64,000 nucleotides of DNA from Sansalvadorimonas sp965221135 (GTDB taxonomy: Bacteria; Pseudomonadota; Gammaproteobacteria; Pseudomonadales; Endozoicomonadaceae). Made by a program: the position numbers and the translations under genes. Of this stretch, positions 17,477 through 26,946 are shown piece after piece (within the stretch, counting starts at the first letter, position 1; every line of letters begins with the position of its first letter). The stretch spans positions 682,001 through 746,000 of the forward strand of contig CBDCRZ010000106.1 of assembly GCA_965221135.1 (NCBI GenBank). The letters run 5' to 3'. The notes below the pieces were generated by a model that searched no databases, was not told the DNA's origin, and saw only the letters and a program-made list of their open reading frames with translations.

Positions 17477-19144
17477 ATGAAAAGAGCTGGTGCACGAGAC
17501 CTGTTTTCCTATGCCGTATTTTTCCTCTGTCTTTCGGTGATTCTTTTTGCACGGGCTGGAGAGTGGTGGGAAGCGCCCGACTGGAGGCCGACATCGAGTG
17601 ATGAGAAGGCTTTCGTGCAAGACTACCCAGATGAACACCAGTTTCTGGCGGCCTGTCGGCAAGGGCGTGTTGATGTTATGGAGTATTGGCTGAGCCAGAA
17701 GGGCTTTAGTCCAATCGATGAATTTATTAGAGGTTGCAGGGGAGACAGGGTTTCAGGTCTTTGGGTGGCATCTCAGAAAGGCTATACCGATGGAGTAATA
17801 CTTCTCATTAAGGCCGGGGCTGATGTGAATCAACCCAGGGATGATGGAGTGACACCTCTCTTTATGGCCTGCCAAGATGGTCATGCCGAGGTAGTTAATA
17901 TTCTTGTTAATGCCGGGGCTGATTTGAATCAAGCCTGTAATGATGGAACGACACCTCTCTATATGGCCAGCCAAAATGGTCATGCCGAGGTAGTAAATAT
18001 TCTTGTTAATGCCGGGGCTGATTTGAATCAAGCCTGTAATGATGGAGCGACACCTCTCTTTATTGCCAGCCAAAATGGTCATGTCGAGGTAGTAAATATT
18101 CTTGTTAATGCCGAGGTTGATTTGAATCAAGCCTGGAAGGGTGCAACACCCCTGTTTAAAGCAAGCAATAACGATCATTCCGAGATAGTAAAGATTCTCG
18201 TTGATGCCGGGGCTGATTTGAATCAAACCCGTAATGATGGAGCGACACCTCTCTATATGGCCAGCCAAAATGGTCATGCCGAGGTAGTAAATATTCTTGT
18301 TAATGCCGGGGCTCATTTGAATCAAGCCTGTAATGATGGAGCGACACCTCTCTTTATTGCCAGCCAAAATGGTCATGTCGAGGTAGTAAATATTCTTGTT
18401 AATGCCGAGGTTGATTTGAATCAAACCTGGAACGGTGCAACACCTCTGTTTAAAGCAAGCAAGAACGATCATTCCGAAATAGTAAAGATTCTCGTTGATG
18501 CCGGGGCTGATTTGAATCAAGCCCGTAATGATGGAGCGACGCCTCTCTCTATTGCCAGCGAAAATGGTCATAACAAGGTTGTGGAGATTCTGCTTAAGGC
18601 CGAACCTGATTTGAATCAAGGCTATCATGGAGTGACGCCTCTCTATATTGCCTCCCAAAATGGTCATAGCAAGGTTGTGGAGAGTCTGCTTAAGGCCGGA
18701 GCTGATTTGAATCAAGGCTGTCATGGAACGACGCCTCTCTTTATTGCCTCCCAAAATGACCATGCCGGGGTGGTGCAGATTCTTGCAGAGGCCCAAGCTG
18801 ACCTGGAGAAAGGCTACAAAGATATAACACCTCTGTATATTTCCAGTCAGCTAGGGCATGCTGCTGTGTTCCACACTCTTATTAGAGCCGGAGCTAACCC
18901 TGTACGGAAAAGGGAGTATGCTTCCTTTTTGAACTCGACTCCACTGCGAGTCGCCCAACTTAACCAGCCGTTATTAAGGAGAATGAACCCTGAAAAATAT
19001 GATAATTACCAATCAATAATCGATTTTTTTGATCTCACAACAAGGGTCAGAAAAAAAACGCAAAAAGACCTTAAACCAACGGGTAATGATATGATTCCTT
19101 TGACCAGTTTGTCGATAAAGTTTCCAAAACCGAGCACGAATTAA
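17477..19144 (+). CDS. Secreted ankyrin-repeat protein (signal type A, tail type 3)
   Basis: A 555-aa product if started at MKRAGARD; an in-frame GTG at 17387 would add 30 residues, but those codons are the antisense of the phage MAINK gene start. AAAGAGA lies about 9 bases before the chosen ATG. The signal peptide ends ILFARA before GEWWEAPDW. About twelve ankyrin repeats follow, 32/33-residue class (GADLNQACNDGATPLFIASQ). The C-terminal tail (NPVRKREYASFLNSTPLRVA ... IKFPKPSTN) is unique in the window. A 180-bp MITE-like element follows. It sits between the intron-split transposase and the next ankyrin gene. Confidence 0.88.
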   Translation: MKRAGARDLFSYAVFFLCLSVILFARAGEWWEAPDWRPTSSDEKAFVQDYPDEHQFLAACRQGRVDVMEYWLSQKGFSPIDEFIRGCRGDRVSGLWVASQKGYTDGVILLIKAGADVNQPRDDGVTPLFMACQDGHAEVVNILVNAGADLNQACNDGTTPLYMASQNGHAEVVNILVNAGADLNQACNDGATPLFIASQNGHVEVVNILVNAEVDLNQAWKGATPLFKASNNDHSEIVKILVDAGADLNQTRNDGATPLYMASQNGHAEVVNILVNAGAHLNQACNDGATPLFIASQNGHVEVVNILVNAEVDLNQTWNGATPLFKASKNDHSEIVKILVDAGADLNQARNDGATPLSIASENGHNKVVEILLKAEPDLNQGYHGVTPLYIASQNGHSKVVESLLKAGADLNQGCHGTTPLFIASQNDHAGVVQILAEAQADLEKGYKDITPLYISSQLGHAAVFHTLIRAGANPVRKREYASFLNSTPLRVAQLNQPLLRRMNPEKYDNYQSIIDFFDLTTRVRKKTQKDLKPTGNDMIPLTSLSIKFPKPSTN

Positions 19145-19195
19145 GGTTACTCATAACAAGATTTTCATTAACGGATAAACACCATTAAACATTAT

Positions 19196-19375
19196 CCTGA
19201 TTACCACTATTCTTCAGCCTCGTTAGTAGAAACCCTTGTAGATACAGGCATCCCAGGGTGATAGATATTTTAAAATTTCTACGCTGCACTTTTGTGCCAC
19301 ACGCGCACAAGCCATGTGTTGCAAAGGTTTCGAGACATCCTCCTCTATCGTGGCTGAGGTTAAGTGGTAATCAGG
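19196..19375. mobile_element. 180-bp MITE-like element with 31-bp inverted ends
   Basis: The left end CCTGATTACCACTATTC... and the right end, read as reverse complement, CCTGATTACCACTTAACC..., form imperfect 31-bp inverted repeats. Flanks AACATTAT and AACACTAT match at 7 of 8 bases and may be a target duplication. No ORF inside. Related single ends occur near 2195, 13630 and 38555. Confidence 0.5.
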
Positions 19376-19385
19376 AACACTATTG

Positions 19386-19728
19386 CTCTGATGCCACAGT
19401 CAGCAGTCGAATAACCACAGCATAAAAGTCAGAGCCGTCGGGGTTGATCTGGGGCAGCAACTACCGACACGTTCCTCTTCCGGAGCCTGGGTGAAGATCG
19501 CATGGTAGCCTAAGGTAATGATCAGTATTATCGGTGCTGCCCCCCATAAACCCTTACGCATAGAGACATCACCGACCGTTCGGTCTATGCGGCTGATATC
19601 CCGGAACAGGTTATTGACCTGCCCATCGGCCACGACATTCCCTGTGGCCTGGCCCGGCCTCCGCCGTCGTCCTCGTCGGTGAGCCTTTGGGATGCAAATA
19701 ACTTGATATTTTCCTTGTTGATTGCCAT
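19386..19728 (-). pseudogene. Fused phage tail scar (L1 type)
   Basis: The minus strand carries the 5' part of the MAINK tail gene (DGQVNNLFRDISRIDRTVGD, VSMRKGLWGAAP), joined out of frame to the last roughly 25 codons of the 128-aa tail gene (FYAVVIRLLTV in the other frame). This copy has an extra frame disruption near 19650. It resembles tail proteins of B3-like transposable phages. Confidence 0.6.
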
Positions 19729-19768
19729 ACCGTTAGTCCTCTTGGGTATGAGTAAAAGAGACTGGTTT

Positions 19769-21073
19769 ATGAAAAGAGCTGGTGCACGAGGCCTGTTTTC
19801 CTATGCCGTATTTTTCCTCTGTCTTTCGGTGATTCTTTTTGCACGGGCTGGAGAGTGGTGGGAAGCGCCCAACTGGAGGCCGACATCGAGTGATGAGAAG
19901 GCTTTCGTGCACTACTCAGATGAACACCAGTTTCTGGCGGCCTGTCGGCAAGGGCGTGTTGATGTTGTGGAGTATTGGCTGAATCTTGAGGGTTTTGAGC
20001 CTGACTATATATTTACTAGCAGTACAACCGGGGATCAGATGTCGGGTTTGTATATGGCGGCTGATAGAGGTAAGTTCAAAGTGGTCAAAAGGCTTATTGA
20101 TGCCGGGGCTGATGTGAATCAACCCAGGGATGATGGAGCGACACCTCTGTTTATAGCCTGCCAAGAAGGCCATGCCGAGGTGGTACAGATTCTTGTTGAT
20201 TCTGAGGCTGATTTGAATCAAGGCAGAGATGAAGGAGAGACACCTCTATTTATAGCCAGCCAAAACGGTCATGCCGAGATAGCAAAAATTCTCGTTGATG
20301 CCGGGGCTGATTTGAATCAAACCTGGAAGGGTGCAACACTTCTATTTATGGCCAGCCAAAACGGTAATGCCGAGATAGCAAAAATTCTCGTAGATGCCGG
20401 GCCTGATTTGAATCAAGCCAGGGATGGTGCAACACCTCTATTTATGGCTAGCCAAAACGGTTATGCCGAGATAGCAAAAATTCTCGTAGATGCCGGGGCT
20501 GATTTGAATCAATCCAGCGACGGTGCAACACCTCTATTTGTGGCCAGCCAAAACGGTCATGCCGAGATAGCAAAAATTCTCGTTGATGCAGGGGCTGATT
20601 TGAATCAAGCCAGGGATGGTGCAACACCTCTATTTATGGCTAGCCAAAACGGTTATGCCGAGATAGCAAAAATTCTCGTAGATGCCGGGGCTGATTTGAA
20701 TCAATCCAGCGACGGTGCAACACCTCTGTTTCAAGCCAGCCAAAATGGCCATATCGAGATAGTAAAGATTCTTGTTAAGGCCGGGGCTGATCCAACACGA
20801 AAGTGGCACTACGGTTTTTTTTTTACCAAGAGCCCCCTGACAACTGCCAGACATGCACGCCCCTTACTGAAAAGAATGAACCCTGAAAAACATGCTCGCT
20901 ACGATCAGATAATTGAAATTTTAAAGTCCGCAGTAAAAGTTAGGAAAAATCAGAAAATAGCACGATCGACTGGTACTACGGTTTATTTCGATCCGGCTGT
21001 TGATATGGCCGAAATAAAAAATACAGTGACTCCGCTAATGGGACGGCTTTCATTGAAAGATAAAGCCCAATAA
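19769..21073 (+). CDS. Secreted ankyrin-repeat protein (signal type A, tail type 1)
   Basis: A 434-aa product from the MKRAGARG start. The signal peptide (FFLCLSVILFARA) is followed by a cap containing HQFLAACRQGRVDVVEYW. About eight repeats follow, the first degenerate (SGLYMAADRGKFKVVKRLID). The C-terminal tail is type 1: TRKWHYGFFFTKSPLTTARH, a helical YDQIIEILKSAVKV and an end of PLMGRLSLKDKAQ. L1 phage scars lie on both sides, so neighbouring genes can recombine through them. Confidence 0.9.
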   Translation: MKRAGARGLFSYAVFFLCLSVILFARAGEWWEAPNWRPTSSDEKAFVHYSDEHQFLAACRQGRVDVVEYWLNLEGFEPDYIFTSSTTGDQMSGLYMAADRGKFKVVKRLIDAGADVNQPRDDGATPLFIACQEGHAEVVQILVDSEADLNQGRDEGETPLFIASQNGHAEIAKILVDAGADLNQTWKGATLLFMASQNGNAEIAKILVDAGPDLNQARDGATPLFMASQNGYAEIAKILVDAGADLNQSSDGATPLFVASQNGHAEIAKILVDAGADLNQARDGATPLFMASQNGYAEIAKILVDAGADLNQSSDGATPLFQASQNGHIEIVKILVKAGADPTRKWHYGFFFTKSPLTTARHARPLLKRMNPEKHARYDQIIEILKSAVKVRKNQKIARSTGTTVYFDPAVDMAEIKNTVTPLMGRLSLKDKAQ

Positions 21074-21076
21074 GAC

Positions 21077-21419
21077 TTATTTCTCTGATGCAACAGTCAA
21101 CAGCCGAATAACCACGGCATAGAAGTCAGAGTCATCGGGGTTGGTCTGGGGCAGCAACTACCGACACGTTCCTCTTCCGGAGCCTGGGTGAAGATCGCAT
21201 GGGAGCCTAAGGGGATCAGTGTTATCGGTGCTGCCCCCCCCATAAACCCTTACGCATAGAGACATCACCGACCGTTCGGTCTATGCGGCTGATACCCCGG
21301 AACAGGTTATTGACCTGCCCATCGGCCACGACATTCCCTGTGGCCTGGCCTCCGCCGTCGTCCTCGTCGGTGAGCCTTTGGGATGCAAATAACTTGATAT
21401 TTTCCTTGTTGATTGCCAT
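21077..21419 (-). pseudogene. Fused phage tail scar (L1 type)
   Basis: The 5' MAINK gene portion (MAINKENIKLFASQRLTDED) starts at 21419 and runs through GLWGGQHR, where a base-run difference in a C tract shifts the frame. It ends in the 3' sequence of the 128-aa tail gene. Same fusion point as the scars at 19386 and 23068. Confidence 0.6.
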
Positions 21420-21459
21420 ACCGTTAGTCCTCTTGTGTATGAGTAAAAGAGACTGGTTT

Positions 21460-23064
21460 ATGAAAAAAGCTGGTGCACGAGGCCTGTTTTCCTATGCCGT
21501 ATTTTTCCTCTGTCTTTCGGTGATTCTTTTTGCACGGGCTGGAGAGTGGTGGGAAGCGCCCGACTGGAGGCCAACATCGAGTGATGAGAAGGCTTTCGTG
21601 CAAAACTATTCTGGTGAACACCAGTTTCTGGCTGCCTGTCGGCAAGGGTGTGTTGATATTGTGGAGTATTGGCTGAATCTTGAGGGTTTTGAGCCTGACC
21701 ATATATTTACTAGCAGTACAACCGGGGATCAGATGTCGGGTTTGTATATGGCGGCTGATAGAGGTAAGTTCAAAGTGGTCAAAAGGCTTATTGATGCCGG
21801 GGCTGATGTGAATCAACCCAGGGATGATGGAGTGACACCTCTGTTTATAGCCAGCCAAGAAGGCCATGCCGAGGTGGTACAGATTCTTGTTGATTCCGAG
21901 GCTGATTTGAATCAAAGCAGAGATGAAGGAGAGACACCTCTGTTTATGGCCAGCCAAAATGGTCATGTCGAGGTGGTGGAAATTCTGGTTAAGGCCGAGG
22001 CTGATTTGAATCAAGGCAGAGATGAAGGAGAGACACCTCTGTTTATGGCCAGCCAAAATGGTCATGTCGAGGTGGAGGAAATTCTGGTTAAGGCCGGAGC
22101 TGATTTGAATCAAGGCACTGATGATGGAGCGACACCTCTATTTCAAGCAAGCCAGAACGATCATTCCGAGATAGTAAAGATTCTCGTTGAAGCCGGGGCT
22201 GATTTGAATCAAGCCAGGGACGGTGCAACACCTCTATCTATGGCCAGCCAAGACGGTCATGCCGAGATAGCAAAAATTCTCGTTGATGCCGGGGCTGATT
22301 TGAATCAATCCAGCGACGGTGCAACACCTCTATTTATGGCCAGCCAAAACGGTCATGCCGAGATAGCAAAAATTCTCGTTGATGCCGGGGCTGATTTGAA
22401 TCAATCCAGCGACGGTGCAACACCTCTATTTATGGCCAGCCAAAACGGTCATGCCGAGGTAGCAAAAATTCTCGTTAATGCCGGGGCTGATTTGAATCAA
22501 ACCAGCGACGGTGCAACACCTCTATTTATGGCCAGCCAAAACGGTCATGCCGAGATAGCAAAAATTCTCGTTGATGCCGGGGCTGATTTGAATCAAGACA
22601 CTGATGATGGAGCGACACCTCTATTTCAAGCAAGCCAGAACGATCATTCCGAGATAGTAAAGATTCTCGTTGATGCCGAGGCTGATTTGAATCAAACCTG
22701 GCAAGATGTAACACCTTTGTTTATAGCCAGCCAAAATGGTCATGTCGAGATAGTAAAGATTCTTGTTAAGGCCGGGGCTGATCCAACACGAAAGTGGCAC
22801 GACGGTTTTTTTTTAACCCAGAGCCCTCTGACAACTGCCAGAAATGCACGCCCCTTACTGAAAAGAATGAACCCTGAAAAACATGCTCGCTACGATCAGA
22901 TAATTGAAATTTTAAAGTCCGCAGTAAAAGTTAGGAAAAATCAGAAAATAGCACGATCGACTGGTACTACGGTTTATTTCGATCCGGCTGTTGATATGGC
23001 CGAAATGAAAAATACAGTGACTCCGCTAATGGGACGGCTTTCATTGAAAGATAAAGCCCAATAA
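21460..23064 (+). CDS. Secreted ankyrin-repeat protein (signal type A, tail type 1)
   Basis: A 534-aa product started at MKKAGARG; the open frame extends back to 21283 only through antisense phage sequence. It has the signal peptide and about eleven repeats, including a run of four nearly identical NQSSDGATPLFMASQ units (about 22290-22590), evidence of recent unit duplication. Tail type 1 reads WHDGFFLTQSPLTTARNARP. The N-terminal cap (NLEGFEPDHIFTSSTTGDQM) is shared with the gene at 19769 and not with the others. Confidence 0.9.
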   Translation: MKKAGARGLFSYAVFFLCLSVILFARAGEWWEAPDWRPTSSDEKAFVQNYSGEHQFLAACRQGCVDIVEYWLNLEGFEPDHIFTSSTTGDQMSGLYMAADRGKFKVVKRLIDAGADVNQPRDDGVTPLFIASQEGHAEVVQILVDSEADLNQSRDEGETPLFMASQNGHVEVVEILVKAEADLNQGRDEGETPLFMASQNGHVEVEEILVKAGADLNQGTDDGATPLFQASQNDHSEIVKILVEAGADLNQARDGATPLSMASQDGHAEIAKILVDAGADLNQSSDGATPLFMASQNGHAEIAKILVDAGADLNQSSDGATPLFMASQNGHAEVAKILVNAGADLNQTSDGATPLFMASQNGHAEIAKILVDAGADLNQDTDDGATPLFQASQNDHSEIVKILVDAEADLNQTWQDVTPLFIASQNGHVEIVKILVKAGADPTRKWHDGFFLTQSPLTTARNARPLLKRMNPEKHARYDQIIEILKSAVKVRKNQKIARSTGTTVYFDPAVDMAEMKNTVTPLMGRLSLKDKAQ

Positions 23065-23067
23065 GCC

Positions 23068-23411
23068 TTATTTCTCTGATGCCACAGTCAACAGCCGAAT
23101 AACCACGGCATAGAAGTCAGAGTCATCGGGGTTGGTCTGGGGCAGCAACTACCGACACGTTCCTCTTCCGGAGCCTGGGTGAAGATCGCATGGGAGCCTA
23201 AGGTAAGCATCAGTGTTATCGGTGCTGCCCCCCATAAACCCTTACGCATAGAGACATCACCGACCGTTCGCTCTATGCGGCTGATATCCCGGAACAGGTT
23301 GTTGACCTGCCCGTCGGCCACGACATTCCCTGTTGCCCGGCCTCCGCCGTCGTCCTCGTCGGTGAGCCTTTGGGATGCGAACAACTTGATATTTTCCTTG
23401 TTTATTGCCAT
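23068..23411 (-). pseudogene. Fused phage tail scar (L1 type), longest open version
   Basis: An open 107-codon frame from MAINKENIKLFASQRLTDED to PMTLTSMPWLFGC. The first roughly 85 residues belong to the MAINK tail gene (VNNLFRDISRIERTVGDVSM, GSHAIFTQAPEEERV). The last roughly 20 are the 128-aa gene's end read in the wrong frame. It has its own ribosome site upstream. Confidence 0.6.
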
Positions 23412-23452
23412 ACCTTCCTTCGCTTTTATTTTGACGTTTTACAACGTGTGCA

Positions 23453-25441
23453 ATGTTAAGAATCAATGAGAAATGTTTGTGGTTCTACACTAGTTTTTTC
23501 CTCTTCTTTTTAGGGCTTTGCTCAAACTCTCTGGCTATGTATGAATGCACAAAAGAGCTGAGTCAGCCCTTGAAGAGGCAATATGATGAGCATGATTTTC
23601 AGGCGGCCTGCCGTGAAGGCAATGCGGAAGCGGTACAGTTTTTCATTGATCAAGAACCCTTGATCAGTGGTTTTAATCATGACCCTGTTGATGGACTAGT
23701 TCTTGCTGCCCAAAAGGGGCATGTAGAGGTGGTTCAGATGCTGATAAACACCGGGGGGGGAAATCTTAATCAACCAGGAACTGATGGTGTCACGCCTCTG
23801 TATATGGCGGCCGAAGAGGGCCGCGCCGAGGTGGTTCAGATTTTAGTGAACACCGAGGGGGTGGCTCTTAATCAACCAGGAAATGATGGTGCCACACCTC
23901 TGTATATAGCGGCTGAGAAAGGCTTCGCGGAGGTGGTTCAGATTTTAGTGAACACCGAGGGAGTGGATCTTAATCAACCAAGAACTGCTGGTGCCACGCC
24001 TCTGCATATCGCGGCCCATGAGGGCCGCGCCGAGGTGGTTCAGATTTTAGTGAACACCGAGGGGGTGGCTCTTAATCAAACAATAAATGATGGTGCCACG
24101 CCTCTGTATATAGCGGCTGAGAAAGGCTTCGCGGAGGTGGTTCAGATTTTAGTGAACACCGAGGGAGTGGATCTTAATCAACCAAGAACTGCTGGTGCCA
24201 CGCCTTTGTATATAGCGGCTGAGAAAGGCTTCGCGGAGGTGGTTCAGATTTTAGTGAACACCGAGGGAGTGGCTCTTAATCAAACAATAAATGATGGTGC
24301 CACGCCTCTGCATATAGCGGCCCAAGAGGGCCGCGCCGAGGTGGTTCAGACTTTAGTGAACACCGAGGGGGTGGCTCTTAATCAAACAATAAATGATGGT
24401 GCCACGCCTCTGTATATAGCGGCTGAGAAAGGCTTCGCGGAGGTGGTTCAGATTTTAGTGAACACCGAGGGAGTGGATCTTAATCAACCAGAAATTGATG
24501 GTGCCACGCCTCTGTATATAGCGGCTGAGAAAGGCTTCGCGGAGGTGGTTCAGATTTTAGTGAACACCGAGGGAGTGGATCTTAATCAACCAGAAATTGA
24601 TGGTGCCACGCCTCTGTATATAGCGGCTGAGAAAGGCTTCGCGGAGGTGGTTCAGATTTTAGTGAACACCGAGGGAGTGGATCTTAATCAACCAAGAACT
24701 GCTGGTGCCACGCCTTTGTATATAGCGGCTGAGAAAGGCTTCGCGGAGGTGGTTCAGATTTTAGTGAACACCGAGGGAGTGGATCTTAATCAACCAAGAA
24801 CTGATGGTGCCACGCCTCTGCATATAGCGGCCCAAGAGGGCCGCGCCGAGGTGGTTCAGACTTTAGTGAACACCGAGGGGGTGGCTCTTAATCAAACAAT
24901 AAATGATGGTGCCACGCCTCTGTATATAGCGGCTGAGAAAGGCTTCGCGGAGGTGGTTCAGATTTTAGTGAACACCGAGGGAGTGGATCTTAATCAACCA
25001 GAAATTGATGGTGCCACGCCTCTGTATATAGCGGTTCAGAACGGCCGCGCCGAGGTGGTTCAGATTTTAGTGAACACCGGGGGGGTTGCTCTTAATCAAC
25101 CAAGAAATGATGGTGTTACGCCTCTGTATATAGCGATCCAAGAGGGCCACTCCGAGGTGGTTAAGATTTTGCTCCAGGCCGGGGCGGATCAATCTATAAT
25201 GTGGCGATTTAAGTGGTTTTTCACTAGAAGCCCGCGGGCGGCTGCAAAAAGAGCAAGACCTTGCCAGTTCGTTGATCCTGACGAGTGGCAAAAATACACA
25301 GTCACTATCAATACACTCATGGAGTACCGTCAAACTTATAAAGGTAAACGCTCCCGGCCAGTGATAACCACCAAAGACAATGAGGAAACACCCTTGTTAA
25401 GCGAGTTTCCCAGGCTTAGGTTACAGCCCGGCTCAAAATAA
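23453..25441 (+). CDS. Secreted ankyrin-repeat protein (signal type B, tail type 2)
   Basis: A 662-aa paralogue of the gene at 78. The signal peptide FFLFFLGLCSNSLA is followed by a cap and about fifteen 34-residue repeats; EKGFAEVVQILVNTEGVDLN units alternate with EGRAEVVQ units in a higher-order pattern. Tail type 2 carries two extra residues (YKGKRSRPV). The upstream 41 bases match those before the gene at 78 and differ completely from the type A leader. The switch occurs right after the MAINK start codon region. Confidence 0.9.
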   Translation: MLRINEKCLWFYTSFFLFFLGLCSNSLAMYECTKELSQPLKRQYDEHDFQAACREGNAEAVQFFIDQEPLISGFNHDPVDGLVLAAQKGHVEVVQMLINTGGGNLNQPGTDGVTPLYMAAEEGRAEVVQILVNTEGVALNQPGNDGATPLYIAAEKGFAEVVQILVNTEGVDLNQPRTAGATPLHIAAHEGRAEVVQILVNTEGVALNQTINDGATPLYIAAEKGFAEVVQILVNTEGVDLNQPRTAGATPLYIAAEKGFAEVVQILVNTEGVALNQTINDGATPLHIAAQEGRAEVVQTLVNTEGVALNQTINDGATPLYIAAEKGFAEVVQILVNTEGVDLNQPEIDGATPLYIAAEKGFAEVVQILVNTEGVDLNQPEIDGATPLYIAAEKGFAEVVQILVNTEGVDLNQPRTAGATPLYIAAEKGFAEVVQILVNTEGVDLNQPRTDGATPLHIAAQEGRAEVVQTLVNTEGVALNQTINDGATPLYIAAEKGFAEVVQILVNTEGVDLNQPEIDGATPLYIAVQNGRAEVVQILVNTGGVALNQPRNDGVTPLYIAIQEGHSEVVKILLQAGADQSIMWRFKWFFTRSPRAAAKRARPCQFVDPDEWQKYTVTINTLMEYRQTYKGKRSRPVITTKDNEETPLLSEFPRLRLQPGSK

Positions 25442-25450
25442 AGGATTCAA

Positions 25451-25835
25451 CTATCCGGGTGCCACCGTCAAAAGACGAATGACCACTGCATAGAAGTGAT
25501 CTTCACTCGGCTCCGAAAGTGGTAACACCTGTTGAGCCTCAATAGGTGAACCTTCAGACCGGTCAAAAATAACTGTGCATTCACGTCCGCCAGGAAGTGT
25601 GAGAAGCATTTTCTTTTTCGGTTTCCGATAAAGCAAAGAGCGTGTTCAGATCGGACAGCGTTAACCAGCTGTTTTCCCCATCCCCCAGCACAATGCTGCA
25701 CCCGTAAGTCATTAGACTTTCAGACACAATAAGGGAGCCGGTCAGGGTCCTGTCGGTACTCTGGGTAACCGTTGACCAGTCAAACTCATTCACCCGCAAA
25801 AGGTTGTCCGGCAGTGTCATGGTATCCAGTTGCAT
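25451..25835 (-). pseudogene. 128-aa phage tail gene, 2-base deletion
   Basis: Full-length similarity to the gene at 1356-1742, but a two-base deletion near 25620 (GGTTTCC versus GGTATTTCC elsewhere) shifts the frame after ALSETEKENASH. The second half resumes as KMLLTLPGGRECTVIF. Convergent with the ankyrin gene, 10 bases between stops. Confidence 0.7.
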
Positions 25836-26016
25836 CAGATGGCCCTCGCGCCGGATTCTTTGAGAGCGCGTAGTTGTTTCACATCATCCCCTTGGTCTCT
25901 CCGAAAGAGGTCTCCAGTTTGGAGCAGTTGCCGAAGTGAAAGAAACCGGTGTTCCCCCCGCGCAGCTTCAGGTAGATGTTGCCTTTGCCCATGTAAGAGC
26001 GGTCGATACGTTTCAT
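25835..26016 (-). pseudogene. Phage tail-tube N-terminus joined to tape-measure end
   Basis: From the ATG at 26016 the frame reads MKRIDRSYMGKGNIYLKLRG and SKLETSFGETKG, then stops at 25879 where it runs into the last codons of the tape-measure gene (LRALKESGARAI in another frame). The opening suits a phage tail-tube protein and lies one base after the gp37-like stop, as expected in the operon. A deletion removed the rest of the tube gene and most of the tape measure. Confidence 0.5.
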
Positions 26017-26017
26017 G

Positions 26018-26401
26018 TCAGTTCCCTCTGTTGGTGCTTTTCACGAGTTGTTCCCAGGAGATGCCCCACATAGACATCCCCTTTTTATCAATCTCGCCAG
26101 AGTAAAGATTGTCAGCGCTGATGTTGTTACCCACCACAGGCATCAGAAAATCTGTGTCGAAGCGATTAAACGGCAGTAGTGTTATAATTCGCTCGGTAAT
26201 ATCCAGTGCGGCCCGGTGCAGGTCAGACTCTTTTGCATCACCGCAGATCACATACACGGCCATAATCAGTCGTGCATCCCGCCAGCCAGAGCCAGTGATA
26301 GTCAGGCCCGGTGATTGTTCGATAGACACGCGCACGGACCGTTTTTTTAACAGCAGTTTAGAGAGCTCTCCCTGCGTGAATCGCCCAGGATGACTACCCA
26401 C
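26018..26401 (-). CDS. Mu gp37-like (DUF1834) phage protein, N-terminally truncated
   Basis: A 127-aa frame (GTG start) reading KLLLKKRSVRVSIEQSPG, DARLIMAVYVICGDAKESD and RIITLLPFNRFDTDFLMP. The frame is open upstream to about 26450 without a start, so the native N-terminus is probably lost at the junction with the morphogenesis gene. Family members act in tail assembly of Mu-like phages. Flanked by gpG-like and tail-tube sequences in the usual order. Confidence 0.65.
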   Translation of the reverse strand: MGSHPGRFTQGELSKLLLKKRSVRVSIEQSPGLTITGSGWRDARLIMAVYVICGDAKESDLHRAALDITERIITLLPFNRFDTDFLMPVVGNNISADNLYSGEIDKKGMSMWGISWEQLVKSTNRGN

Positions 26402-26430
26402 ATCCTTGACGGTGTCGGAGAGCTCTCTTT

Positions 26431-26946
26431 TCAGGTAATCGGTATGGCGTCGAGAGTGTCGTTAAACATTGCGTGATCCTTTTGCGCGACGTCCTTCACC
26501 CAGCCGTCGATCGTCTTCTGTATCAGCGCCACCTGGCGTTCTTCAATCCCAGGAAACGGACGGGCTGGAATCTCCACCTGCTTCGCAAAGATGGGGCCAT
26601 TCGACCCGGCAAACTTAAGCATTTTTTCCTGCACCGGTTTGATCGTCGCGCCGAACTGGTGGGTGGTGGCATAAAAGACATTGGTGCCGTACTCCACCTC
26701 ATCATGACCCACGGCAAAGTTGAGGCTGTTCTTCAGGCGACCGGTGTCGGACAGAATGCGACCTTCACGTATCTTTAGCGGTGCCCATGGCACACCATCC
26801 GGGCCATGCTCTCTGGCAAAGTTCATCTTGGCATCATTGACCAAAACCCGACCCAGCCTGCGGAACAGTGGTGTCCTGTGGGTGTACAGGCTCACGGTAT
26901 CCATCAGATGTTGAATATCGCGCTGGGCTTCGTCGATGGAGAGCAT
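26431..26946 (-). CDS. Phage virion morphogenesis protein (Mu gpG family)
   Basis: A 171-aa product. N-terminal helices (QRDIQHLMDTVSLYTHRTPL) precede the family hallmark GVPWAPLKIREGRILSDTGRL and SLNFAVGHDEVEYGTNVFYA, then QFGATIKP and IPARPFPGIEE. These match the Phage_tail_S/virion morphogenesis family that builds the head-tail joint of Mu-like phages. Its ATG overlaps the gp36 stop as TGATG. It is essentially complete, one of the few intact phage structural genes here. Confidence 0.8.
   Translation of the reverse strand: MLSIDEAQRDIQHLMDTVSLYTHRTPLFRRLGRVLVNDAKMNFAREHGPDGVPWAPLKIREGRILSDTGRLKNSLNFAVGHDEVEYGTNVFYATTHQFGATIKPVQEKMLKFAGSNGPIFAKQVEIPARPFPGIEERQVALIQKTIDGWVKDVAQKDHAMFNDTLDAIPIT

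Noticed and set aside
17753..18796. 347-codon minus-strand ORF and similar ones at 21424, 34002, 61718
   Set aside because: Antisense shadows of the ankyrin repeats; they have the same 96-102 bp period and no start signals.
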